Source of the DNA: Desulfobacula sp.
Lineage (GTDB): Bacteria; Desulfobacterota; Desulfobacteria; Desulfobacterales; Desulfobacteraceae
Length of the DNA: 6,649 nucleotides
Reading direction: 5' to 3'
Assembly: GCA_027858355.1 (NCBI GenBank)
Contig: JAQICW010000569.1
Span: 1-6,649 of the forward strand
Positions 1 to 6,527 of this stretch are shown one piece after another. Numbering within the stretch: position 1 is the first letter of the stretch; every line of letters begins with the position of its first letter. The translations under genes were made by a program, and so were the position numbers. The notes beneath the pieces are model-generated. The model ran no database searches and was not told where the DNA came from. It worked only from the letters and a program-made list of their open reading frames with translations.

Positions 1-782
1 GTCCAAAAACCACCATATAATTGATCGCCTTTCTGAGAAGTACACAATTCTTTTTCTAGACCTCCCTCAACAGGAATTGTATAAAGATGACTTTTATTAT
101 CGCTGGAATTATATACTCCGAAAAGAAGGTTTTTGCCGTCGGGTGAACGACTTAATACGTTCCTGTTAAAATGGGAATGTTTGTAAATTACCTTTTCTTT
201 TCCCGTTTCCAAATTATGTTTCACGAGGCGGTCTGTATAAAAGAGAAAGAAAATACTTTTCCCATCTAATGACCATTGAACATCAGAAACTGGCCAGGAC
301 GCATCAGCCGGGCGATTGAATTCATAATCAGAAAAAAGCAGACTTTTAGTTATTTTTCCTGTTTTAACATCAATAACATAAATACCTCCATTATAATTTT
401 TACCGGTATGTTTACGTTTTGTCGGCCGCCCAACAACTAAGATCGAATTCCCATCGGGAGACCAACATGGAGAAAGGGCAATGAAAAGATCAGTTGCAAG
501 TTTGCGATCTTCGCCGGTTTTTACATCCTGAATAAATAGTTGCCAGGGATTATCAGCTTTTTTATCTTCTTTAATATAGGCTAAGTATTGCCCATCCGGA
601 GACCAATTTGCCATAAAATTCGAACCCGGCATAGTTTTACCTGACTGTTTATTAAGCTCAACTGTATCGACATTAAAAGGTAAAATGTATGTTTTAAAAC
701 GATCCCCATTATAGGAATTACATGAAAACATGCCCCATATCAGTAAAATAAGCAAGTATCTTGTTTTTAAAAAATGTCTCAT
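1..782 (-). CDS. PD40 beta-propeller lipoprotein, 3' end outside the window (partial)
   Basis: This frame is open from an ATG at 782 to the left edge, giving about 260 residues with no stop, so the C-terminus is missing. In-frame TAA codons lie just upstream of the ATG, which fixes the start. No Shine-Dalgarno sequence is visible. The N-terminus has basic residues, a hydrophobic stretch at about 9-20 and a cysteine at 21 in the context MFSC. This is an imperfect lipobox, so a lipoprotein signal peptide is likely and the product should be envelope-anchored. Four PD40/TolB-type blade motifs follow at about residues 60 (WSPDGQYLAY), 107 (WSPDGNSILV), 170 (WSLDGKSIFF) and 212 (RSPDGKNLLF), which indicates a beta-propeller. 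Such propellers bind proteins or ligands, or form the lid domain of S9 peptidases. A peptidase domain beyond the edge cannot be excluded. It lies 96 bp downstream of another PD40 gene on the same strand and may be co-transcribed with it. No specific function can be assigned. Confidence 0.88.
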   Translation of the reverse strand, partial: MRHFLKTRYLLILLIWGMFSCNSYNGDRFKTYILPFNVDTVELNKQSGKTMPGSNFMANWSPDGQYLAYIKEDKKADNPWQLFIQDVKTGEDRKLATDLFIALSPCWSPDGNSILVVGRPTKRKHTGKNYNGGIYVIDVKTGKITKSLLFSDYEFNRPADASWPVSDVQWSLDGKSIFFLFYTDRLVKHNLETGKEKVIYKHSHFNRNVLSRSPDGKNLLFGVYNSSDNKSHLYTIPVEGGLEKELCTSQKGDQLYGGFW

Positions 783-878
783 GATTTATTATTTTTAGTA
801 TTGTCCAGAGCTACCTTAGATTTATTGTTTGGCCTAAATACTCTTATGTCCGAGGGTTATTCATCCTTTTGTGAAAGT

Positions 879-2966
879 TTATTCCTTTGGCAAAAAATCC
901 TCCATAAACCAGAATTCAGGTTTCCCGCCGCTGTTGGCGGAGAAGGCGAATTTTTTCCCATCAGGGGACCAGTCGAGCATGGCTGCATAGGCATCGACAT
1001 CTATCTTCACTTCAACCGGTTCACTACCATTTGCTGAAACTAACCATATTTTCCCCCTTGATGTAAAAGCAATCTGATGGCCATCAGGCGACCAGGATAT
1101 TTCATTGTGAGGAATTATATGTGGAACCCTGCAAACCTCCCTGGACTCGCCGCCATCGGTCGGAATGAGGTTTAAAGTACCTGATAAAGTGTTCTTTTTC
1201 TTGGAAAAATAAGCGATCCACTTCCCATCCGGCGACCAGTCAATACCGCCTGCAGTCACAAGATCAGATGCTGAGGTAATTTTAATTGACTCTCCGCCTT
1301 CCCGTGGAATTTTGAATATCGTCGCGATAGGTTCTTTTTCATCGACAATTTCCTGAGCCATATAAGCAATCCAAGTCCCATCGGGAGACCAACAGGGATA
1401 TTGACCTTTGTTTATAATTTGTTTAGGATCATCTCCTTCAACTGGAATAGTGTAAATACCTCGTCCAGAAGTACTTTTTTCCCAACCTGAAAACACAATC
1501 GATTTACCATCAGGCGAGATAAAATTTCCACCCCCAGGATATTGTACACCTAAACCATCCTCAGCCTTGACAAAACCTGAGTGTCTTTGCATTTTACCTC
1601 CATCACTCGGAGCAGAATTAATACCGTCTCTTGTTCTGAAATAGATTCGCTTCCCATCTGGTGACCAGCAGGGATGACTGCCACCCACGCTCATCTGAGT
1701 GACTTTTCCACCCAAGACTGAAACAGTATAAACATTCTCATGAAAATTAGACTCAAGCAAGAGACCGATTTTATTGTCGGGTGTCCAGCCGGTCACAAAA
1801 TCGGTGCTGAATAAGGGAAGTTCAATTTGAATTGGAGAAGCAACAGGTCTGCCTTGATTTGGGATGGTAACAATGCAAACTTCAGCGCGAGGCCCACTGG
1901 GGACAACTCTGCCAAAGGCGATCATTTTTCCATCAGGAGACCAGGTTGGACCCTTCCCGCTTATGATCCCCTGACTCCCCAGATCGCCACTGACTTTAAC
2001 AGGATCTTCTCCTTTTGCAGACATCACCCAGACTTCGGGGGAAATAGGAAGATTGTCCTGCCAGGTAAGGGGCGTTAAATAAGCAATTTTTGTTCCATCC
2101 GGGGAAAAACAAGGTGTTATACCTTCGTTATTAGTTAGCTGTTTGATATCATTGGTTTCAACTGAGGCAACATAAATTTGATTTCCTGCATCAAATGCAA
2201 CCATTTTTCCATCGTGCGACAAACTTAGTCGACGTTGTGTGTCGCCTTTGGTAGCCACCCATTGAGGGACCGGTATTCTTTTTGGTTCTCCCCCGGATGA
2301 AGGGATAACATCAATATATGCTCCTTCAGGATTAAAATTAATACGTGTTCCTCCTCCACGCACATAAGACCTGCTGAATGCTATCCAATGGCCGTCGCCT
2401 GACCACGAAAGACCTTCACCGAGAACATTATTAGCTCCCGGTAATTCCTTCGGCTCACCAGCCAAATCGGGGTCGACTCTTCCAGGTATTGGGACAGTCC
2501 AAACGGCTTTACCAGAACCAAAGGCAAGTGTTTTCCCGTCTGGTGAAAGACGGCTTCCGCTCCATTGTGGAATGTTAAACGGAGTTCTTATTTTGCGGAA
2601 TATGGGTTTCTGAGGGATCGGATCTGCAATTTTATCGAGTCCTGCTAACTTTTCTTTGGCCAGGGCCACCATATCGATTTGATCAGGATAGTTGTCGACC
2701 AGACGTGTGAAAAATTCAACGGCGTTTTGTTTACCCATTTTTTCAGTAACTAATCCTAAATGATATAAGGTTTTAGCAGCTACAGTGCGGTTTTCCGGAT
2801 ATTCTTTTAGAATATTCTGAAATAGTTTAATTGCTTTGTCCAGGTTACCCGTTACTTCTTCTTCATAAATTGCTTTTGTAAGCAATACCGATGCTTTGTT
2901 GTCCTGGGCAGAAAGGAATCCTGCCAGGAGAACAAAGGCAATAATTAAAATCAGATGTGTTTTCAT
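879..2966 (-). CDS. Secreted TPR-PD40 protein with twelve beta-propeller motifs
   Basis: The product is 695 residues. Residues 1-20 form a Sec signal peptide with a likely cut before Gln21 (LSA/Q), so it should be periplasmic or secreted. Residues about 25-110 are helical and TPR-like, with two hairpins (around AIKLFQNILKEYPEN and AVEFFTRLVDNYPDQ) resembling the YbgF/CpoB type. The rest is a run of PD40/TolB-like blade motifs at about residues 140, 188, 249, 287, 342, 394, 434, 483, 526, 577, 625 and 666. Most read WSPDGK-x-IAF, while 188 (SGDG), 249 (SHDG) and 394 (TPDN) are degenerate. Spacing is 38-61 residues. Twelve motifs would suit two six-bladed propellers. Propellers of this kind act as protein-binding scaffolds, as in TolB, and no catalytic domain follows. 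The protein ends right after the last blade. The gene starts 60 bp after the response regulator and may be in its operon. No clear Shine-Dalgarno sequence precedes the ATG. The fold is secure but the partner is unknown. Confidence 0.95.
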   Translation of the reverse strand: MKTHLILIIAFVLLAGFLSAQDNKASVLLTKAIYEEEVTGNLDKAIKLFQNILKEYPENRTVAAKTLYHLGLVTEKMGKQNAVEFFTRLVDNYPDQIDMVALAKEKLAGLDKIADPIPQKPIFRKIRTPFNIPQWSGSRLSPDGKTLAFGSGKAVWTVPIPGRVDPDLAGEPKELPGANNVLGEGLSWSGDGHWIAFSRSYVRGGGTRINFNPEGAYIDVIPSSGGEPKRIPVPQWVATKGDTQRRLSLSHDGKMVAFDAGNQIYVASVETNDIKQLTNNEGITPCFSPDGTKIAYLTPLTWQDNLPISPEVWVMSAKGEDPVKVSGDLGSQGIISGKGPTWSPDGKMIAFGRVVPSGPRAEVCIVTIPNQGRPVASPIQIELPLFSTDFVTGWTPDNKIGLLLESNFHENVYTVSVLGGKVTQMSVGGSHPCWSPDGKRIYFRTRDGINSAPSDGGKMQRHSGFVKAEDGLGVQYPGGGNFISPDGKSIVFSGWEKSTSGRGIYTIPVEGDDPKQIINKGQYPCWSPDGTWIAYMAQEIVDEKEPIATIFKIPREGGESIKITSASDLVTAGGIDWSPDGKWIAYFSKKKNTLSGTLNLIPTDGGESREVCRVPHIIPHNEISWSPDGHQIAFTSRGKIWLVSANGSEPVEVKIDVDAYAAMLDWSPDGKKFAFSANSGGKPEFWFMEDFLPKE

Positions 2967-3026
2967 GATGTGAATTATTTTTTTGATAAAAGTACCACCT
3001 GCAATGTTAATCCTTTGAAGGCCTGG

Positions 3027-3743
3027 TTAAGATTGATTAAGATTGGGTGAAGATTCAAAAGGATTGAATTTATACCCCACACCACGTATGCCTGTAATCC
3101 AGTGCGATTGACCGGGATCATCCTCTATCTTTTTCCGAAGGTTGGCAATATGGGTATCGACTGTTCTTGGTGTAATATAGACCTCCTCACCCCAGATGCT
3201 GTTTAGAATATTATCTCGTTTGAGTACATGTCCGGCATGCTGCATCAGTAGTTTCATCAAATCAAATTCAATAGTGGTGAGCTGAACCGGTTTGTTGTTT
3301 TTTGTAAAGATGTATGTTGAAGGGTCCAGTTTAAATGGGCCAAGCTGTATTGGTGCGGCAATATTTTGGCGGTTCCTGATTTCCGACCTGCGTAACAGAG
3401 CCTTGACACGGGCGTGGAGTTCAAAAGGACTGAATGGTTTGGTCACATAATCGTCTGCTCCGAGTTCAAGCCCGAGTACCTTATCTAATTGCTGGCTCTT
3501 GGCTGTCAGCATGATAATCGGGGTTCCGATATCGCAGCGCCGCAATTCCTTGCAGATCTCCAAACCATTCAATCCCGGCAACATCAGGTCGAGAAGGATG
3601 ATATCGAGATCCAGGTCCATTGCCTTTTCCAATCCTTCCGGTCCGGTGGCGGCAGAATCAACCTGATAGCCCTCGAACTTAAAATCATCCTCCAGTGCCT
3701 TCCTGATATTCAAGGCATCTTCAATAATAAGAATCTTCTTCAT
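3027..3743 (-). CDS. OmpR/PhoB-family response regulator
   Basis: This 238-residue transcription factor has the family's usual length and two domains. The receiver domain (about 1-118) carries the acidic pair Glu8/Asp9, the phospho-acceptor Asp52 (in LLDLMLPG), Thr80 and the conserved Lys102 in TKPF. The winged-helix DNA-binding domain (about 131-228) has the recognition helix around RTVDTHIANLRKKIE (193-207) and a wing ITGIRGVGYKF. All residues needed for phosphorylation are present, so it should be a working regulator. Its partner is most likely the sensor kinase encoded upstream at 4338-6359, although the two are separated by a four-helix-bundle gene and repeats. The ATG at 3743 is the natural start because MKKILIIED is the standard receiver N-terminus. 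No Shine-Dalgarno sequence is visible. Target promoters cannot be read from this window. The PD40 gene 60 bp downstream is a plausible operon partner or target. The exact orthologue (PhoB, RprY or similar) is not determined. Confidence 0.97.
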   Translation of the reverse strand: MKKILIIEDALNIRKALEDDFKFEGYQVDSAATGPEGLEKAMDLDLDIILLDLMLPGLNGLEICKELRRCDIGTPIIMLTAKSQQLDKVLGLELGADDYVTKPFSPFELHARVKALLRRSEIRNRQNIAAPIQLGPFKLDPSTYIFTKNNKPVQLTTIEFDLMKLLMQHAGHVLKRDNILNSIWGEEVYITPRTVDTHIANLRKKIEDDPGQSHWITGIRGVGYKFNPFESSPNLNQS

Positions 3744-3784
3744 TAGTAATTGTTTGTAACGTTATTTTAAATGTTTTTGTCGCT

Positions 3785-3816
3785 AGTCTTCAGTCTTCAG
3801 TCTTCAGTCTTCAGTC
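3785..3816. repeat. Perfect 7-bp tandem array (AGTCTTC, about 4.6 copies)
   Basis: Four full copies of AGTCTTC and a final AGTC run without mismatch from 3785 to 3816. On the coding strand they read as GACTGAA units. The array lies between the four-helix-bundle gene stop (3834) and the response-regulator start (3743), about 40 bp upstream of the latter. The last copy runs straight into AGTCGGCAATG, which is half of an 11-bp inverted repeat shared with the tract on the other side of the four-helix-bundle gene. A perfect short array can change copy number by replication slippage. Confidence 0.95.
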
Positions 3817-3823
3817 GGCAATG
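3813..3823. repeat. Left half of 11-bp inverted repeat flanking the four-helix-bundle gene
   Basis: AGTCGGCAATG here is the exact reverse complement of CATTGCCGACT at 4306-4316. The two halves lie on opposite sides of the four-helix-bundle gene (3834-4199). The match does not extend beyond 11 bp, and both copies sit inside low-complexity tracts built from related ACTG-rich words. It could therefore be an element end or simply a product of the shared repeat vocabulary. Confidence 0.8.
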
Positions 3824-3833
3824 CGAAGAGTGA

Positions 3834-4199
3834 TTATTTGTACTTTTCAGGATTTTGAATCATGTGATTAAGTAATCGTCCAATTTCTTCAGATCGCTCA
3901 TTAAAATCCTCATAAATTTCTTTTGTAATGTATTCACATGCAAATGTAAAATCGAGCCAGACCTGGGTTTCGGTATTTTCCATATCTGAATCAGACATCT
4001 TGCTTATGAAATGAGCTTCATAAAGACGCTTACGATATCCTTCACCAATGTTTGAACAAACAGATCTTGAAGATCTTTTTATCTGAGAGGTTAAAGAATA
4101 AAGTTCATCTTTTGGAAACTTCTTGCTAAGGTGATAAATGTCCATCGCAAGAGCAAATGATTTCTTATATACAATTAAGTTTCTAAATCCTGTTGGCAT
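3834..4199 (-). CDS. Four-helix-bundle protein, S23 / 23S rRNA intervening-sequence family
   Basis: The 121-residue product matches the S23/four-helix-bundle family (Pfam 23S_rRNA_IVP) in length and pattern. An N-terminal FRNLIVYKKSFALAMDIY helix is followed by FPKDELYSLTSQIKRSSRSV, then SNIGEGYRKR (about 49-58), then SDSDMENTETQVWLDF (69-84), and a fourth helix to about 113. No signal peptide or membrane segment is seen, so it should be cytoplasmic. First named from ORFs inside 23S rRNA insertions, the family is also found as stand-alone genes and is structurally related to Avd of diversity-generating retroelements. Members form oligomeric helical bundles with a basic surface. The cellular role is not established. 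In-frame stops upstream support the ATG at 4199. The gene is bracketed by repeat tracts at 3785-3816 and 4245-4331 and splits a kinase/regulator pair, which suggests it arrived as a unit. No rRNA sequence or reverse transcriptase is visible here. Confidence 0.95.
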   Translation of the reverse strand: MPTGFRNLIVYKKSFALAMDIYHLSKKFPKDELYSLTSQIKRSSRSVCSNIGEGYRKRLYEAHFISKMSDSDMENTETQVWLDFTFACEYITKEIYEDFNERSEEIGRLLNHMIQNPEKYK

Positions 4200-4244
4200 T
4201 GTTTTATAATTATTTGATTATTACTTGCTTTTACTGATTTCAAA

Positions 4245-4331
4245 CAGTCCACAGTCGTCAGTCCACAGTCTACTGCTGACTGCCCATTGCCAACTGAGGA
4301 CTGCCCATTGCCGACTTCCGATTGTGGACTG
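4245..4331. repeat. Compound degenerate repeat tract with internal palindrome
   Basis: The tract is built from ACTG-rich words. CAGTCCACAGTC occurs exactly at 4245-4256 and 4259-4270. GACTGCCCATTGCC occurs exactly at 4278-4291 and 4299-4312. CAGTCCACA (4245-4253, and again 4259-4267) is the reverse complement of TGTGGACTG at 4323-4331, so the ends could pair as a 9-bp stem. It fills most of the gap between the kinase stop codon (4338) and the four-helix-bundle start (4199). Plus-strand open frames across it, with peptides rich in TAHC/LPT-like words, are repeat artefacts. Confidence 0.92.
4306..4316. repeat. Right half of 11-bp inverted repeat flanking the four-helix-bundle gene
   Basis: CATTGCCGACT is the exact reverse complement of AGTCGGCAATG at 3813-3823. 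It lies inside the compound repeat tract, about 22 bp from the kinase stop codon. If the two halves mark element ends, the element would span about 3813-4316 and carry only the four-helix-bundle gene. Confidence 0.8.
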
Positions 4332-4337
4332 CAAACT

Positions 4338-6359
4338 TCATGTTCCCTTCAATGGTATCCTGACCGTAAAGGTACTTCCTTTACCCGGAATACTTTCCAG
4401 GGTGAGTTGCCCTTTATGTGCCTCCATAATTTTTTTAACAATTGTCAATCCGATCCCGCTCCCCTTGATTCCCATCTTTTGTGGGTCATAGCCCCGATAG
4501 AAACGGTCGAATATTTTTTCCTGATCCTGACCGGAAATGCCAATTCCGTAATCCTTTACACAAAGCAGCAATTCATCATTTTTGGTAAATAAATCTATAT
4601 CAATTTGCCTGGATGTCCCGGAAAATTTTATTGCATTATCAATCAGGTTATAAAAAACCTGTAGAATTGCATCTTTGTCGGCCCGGATAATGGGTACCCG
4701 GTCAGGGCAACTATACCGGATATCAAAACCGGGTTCAGGAAGCCTTTCCCGGGTTGATTCGAGAAATCTCAGGAGGAGTTCATCCAGGTCTAAATCGATA
4801 AAATCGTATTTTTTACGATCTTCGTCCATCCTTGAGAAATCCAGAATATTATCTATTAAATGACTGAGGTGTTCGCAATCTTCCAGCATCGCTGAGTAAT
4901 ATTCCGATTTGCGTTCTTCGGTACTGACCCTTTTGTGATGAAGCATTTCAGTCATCATGCGGATGGAGGTGAGCGGACTTTTTAATTCGTGGGATACATT
5001 GGAAATGAATTCCGATTTCAACTTATTCAGCCTGAGCTCCCCGTTGAGGGTATAGATGGTAAAAACAAAACCAAGAGCCATGAGGAGTGCGATTAGAATA
5101 AAAATATAAAGATATATACCGCTTCCTGCTTTTAATAAAGATGCTAAAAAACCAGGTTTATTTTCACTTAGCAGTAATTTCCATTGGGGAAGTTTTTCGG
5201 GAAAAGGAAACGAAAGATAGCCGGTTTCTTCATTAATAATCTTAGAAAAAATTAGCATTCCGTTATTATCTTCAATTATAAAATTAATTGAGGAATTTGG
5301 ATCGAGTTTTTGGATTAGCTTATCTGATATAGATTTTAGAAAAGCAGGGAAATCAATTAATATGCCGGTTTGTTCGCCATTATTTTTAACCCTTGATAAA
5401 TACATGATTACAAGTTCAGATGAATTTATTGGAATACTTGATACTCCAATTTTGTCATCTCTAAAATGATCATAACCATTGTATTCAATCAGATTCGACC
5501 CACTGAGTATTCTGATCAGGTGATCAGTGATGGTTTTTTGAGTATCGAGCTTTGCGAACATGGAGTCAATCACCGGATCTGTTTCCCGGATAATATCTTT
5601 GAAAGATTGGTAAAACATTTCAAACTGATTTTTGTCGTATTCGCAAGGAGGGTGAAGTAAAAACTCAAGATATTGCAGGGAATTGTTCCTATTATTTTCT
5701 CCGATGGCTTGGTTGATCTTCAAAATTTCCAGACCGGCAATCAGTCCAACCGGTATCTGTCCGTTCAAAAGGCTTCCCCGATAATCCTTTCCGATTTTAT
5801 TATACATAGCTATGGCCTTGTCAGTCTGGTTTAACTTGTTATATAATCGTGCCGAAGCTATCATCGCCTGGATTTTTTCTGCAGAATTTTTTGTTATACG
5901 TGATTTATTTTGATAAAACCTGAGTGCTTCTGAAAACCTGCGCCCGACAAACTCCAGGCGGAGGCCTTCCTCTATGTTGGCAGGCGGACTTAACTGTTTA
6001 TTTTTGATAGTTAGGAATTCAGCAGGGAGATAAAGCATTTGATGGGATATGAGTTTTTTTGAACCACTGCTGTCTTTGACAAACAACACAAGCATTGAAG
6101 GATCGCCTTTTTTGAATTGTGACAGGTTTGTGTCAGAAGTCTGCTCGTACATGAATTGCACAAAGCTTGAATCTATTTCAGTAAAAAAAGCCTGACTGTT
6201 TATTTCAAGTTTTTTTCTGCTCTCTTTCTCCCGCAGAGCCTGGTCATTCTGGATACCTCTATAGGCCAAAAAACCCAGTAAAAATCCAGGTAGCACAACA
6301 GCAAGGGTATAATACAGTATGATTTTTTGTCTGTTTGAACCAGAATTAGTACGTTTCAT
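4338..6359 (-). CDS. Membrane sensor histidine kinase with TPR-like extracytoplasmic sensor
   Basis: The 673-residue kinase has a membrane segment at about 12-33, a large extracytoplasmic region (34-413), a second membrane segment at about 414-437, and a cytoplasmic kinase core. The sensor contains helical TPR-like hairpins at about 125-235 (for example TDKAIAMYNKIGKDY), then an alpha/beta stretch at about 285-400 (LVIMYLSRV, GILIDFPAFL, INFIIEDNNGMLIF) resembling a Cache/PAS-type fold. No HAMP domain is apparent: a linker of about 13 residues leads directly to HisKA, with phospho-acceptor His457 in SHELKSPLTS. The ATPase domain has the N box (Asn571-Asn575, NLIDNAIKF), G1 (DYGIGI, 603-608), F box (IFDRFYRG) and G2 (GSGIGLT, 633-639), all intact. 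The ATG at 6359 has a plausible AGGCGG ribosome-binding site 5 nt upstream. The natural partner is the OmpR-type regulator at 3027-3743, and together they form a two-component system. The ligand is unknown. The C-terminus ends normally, right where a repeat tract begins. Confidence 0.96.
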   Translation of the reverse strand: MKRTNSGSNRQKIILYYTLAVVLPGFLLGFLAYRGIQNDQALREKESRKKLEINSQAFFTEIDSSFVQFMYEQTSDTNLSQFKKGDPSMLVLFVKDSSGSKKLISHQMLYLPAEFLTIKNKQLSPPANIEEGLRLEFVGRRFSEALRFYQNKSRITKNSAEKIQAMIASARLYNKLNQTDKAIAMYNKIGKDYRGSLLNGQIPVGLIAGLEILKINQAIGENNRNNSLQYLEFLLHPPCEYDKNQFEMFYQSFKDIIRETDPVIDSMFAKLDTQKTITDHLIRILSGSNLIEYNGYDHFRDDKIGVSSIPINSSELVIMYLSRVKNNGEQTGILIDFPAFLKSISDKLIQKLDPNSSINFIIEDNNGMLIFSKIINEETGYLSFPFPEKLPQWKLLLSENKPGFLASLLKAGSGIYLYIFILIALLMALGFVFTIYTLNGELRLNKLKSEFISNVSHELKSPLTSIRMMTEMLHHKRVSTEERKSEYYSAMLEDCEHLSHLIDNILDFSRMDEDRKKYDFIDLDLDELLLRFLESTRERLPEPGFDIRYSCPDRVPIIRADKDAILQVFYNLIDNAIKFSGTSRQIDIDLFTKNDELLLCVKDYGIGISGQDQEKIFDRFYRGYDPQKMGIKGSGIGLTIVKKIMEAHKGQLTLESIPGKGSTFTVRIPLKGT

Positions 6360-6368
6360 GAGTGCCGC

Positions 6369-6374
6369 CTATGT
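6369..6374 (-). promoter_or_regulatory. Probable ribosome-binding site of the histidine kinase
   Basis: On the minus strand AGGCGG ends 5 nt before the kinase ATG at 6359. It is a near match to AGGAGG and is notable because the other starts in the window lack any purine-rich site. It favours the 6359 start over internal methionines. Confidence 0.5.
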
Positions 6375-6442
6375 AATTATAAACAAATATCAGAAAAATC
6401 AAACAGTTACTTGTTAAGATTTGGAGGAATTCTGTTAAAAAA

Positions 6443-6487
6443 CAGTGAGAAGAAAGAAGTGGGTAATGAGCAGTGTGTAGTGAGTTG
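6443..6487. repeat. Degenerate short-repeat tract upstream of the kinase
   Basis: On the minus strand this tract is a chain of CACT/CTCA/CATTAC words (plus-strand copies such as CAGTGAG, AATGAGCAGTG, TAGTGAG). It is less regular than the two arrays around the four-helix-bundle gene but has the same style. It lies in the 5' leader of the histidine kinase. A 61-codon minus-strand frame across it (6346-6531) is probably not a gene. The rest of 6360-6533 shows no convincing promoter. A sequence resembling a Bacteroidota -7 box (GATATTTG, minus strand of 6384-6391) is present but lacks a matching -33 element. Confidence 0.6.
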
Positions 6488-6527
6488 TTAATATAATCTG
6501 AAGCTCCCGGCTCGCAACTATTTATCA

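Noticed and set aside
774..1037. 87-codon plus-strand frame spanning the gap between the two PD40 genes
   Set aside because: It lies mostly antisense to the PD40 coding sequence and has no domain, signal or ribosome-binding site.
2967..3026. Bacteroidota-type promoter before the TPR-PD40 gene (TACTTTTA resembling TAnnTTTG)
   Set aside because: One conserved base is missing and there is no -33 TTTG at the right distance, so it is not supportable.
3834..4199. Diversity-generating retroelement Avd gene
   Set aside because: Avd is a relative of this fold, but no reverse transcriptase, template repeat or variable repeat is present, and the sequence pattern fits the stand-alone S23 type.
3834..4199. 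23S rRNA intervening sequence
   Set aside because: The flanks are a kinase gene and a response-regulator gene; no rRNA sequence is present.
3785..4331. CRISPR array
   Set aside because: Repeat units are 7-14 bp without unique spacers of regular length, and no cas gene is present.
4225..4592. Two plus-strand frames (88 and 101 codons) starting in the repeat tract
   Set aside because: They run antisense into the kinase C-terminus, and their N-terminal peptides are translations of the ACTG-rich repeats.
6432..6445. Short hairpin CTGTT-AAAA-AACAG as a terminator
   Set aside because: The stem is only 5 bp, AT-rich and not followed by a T-tract on either strand.
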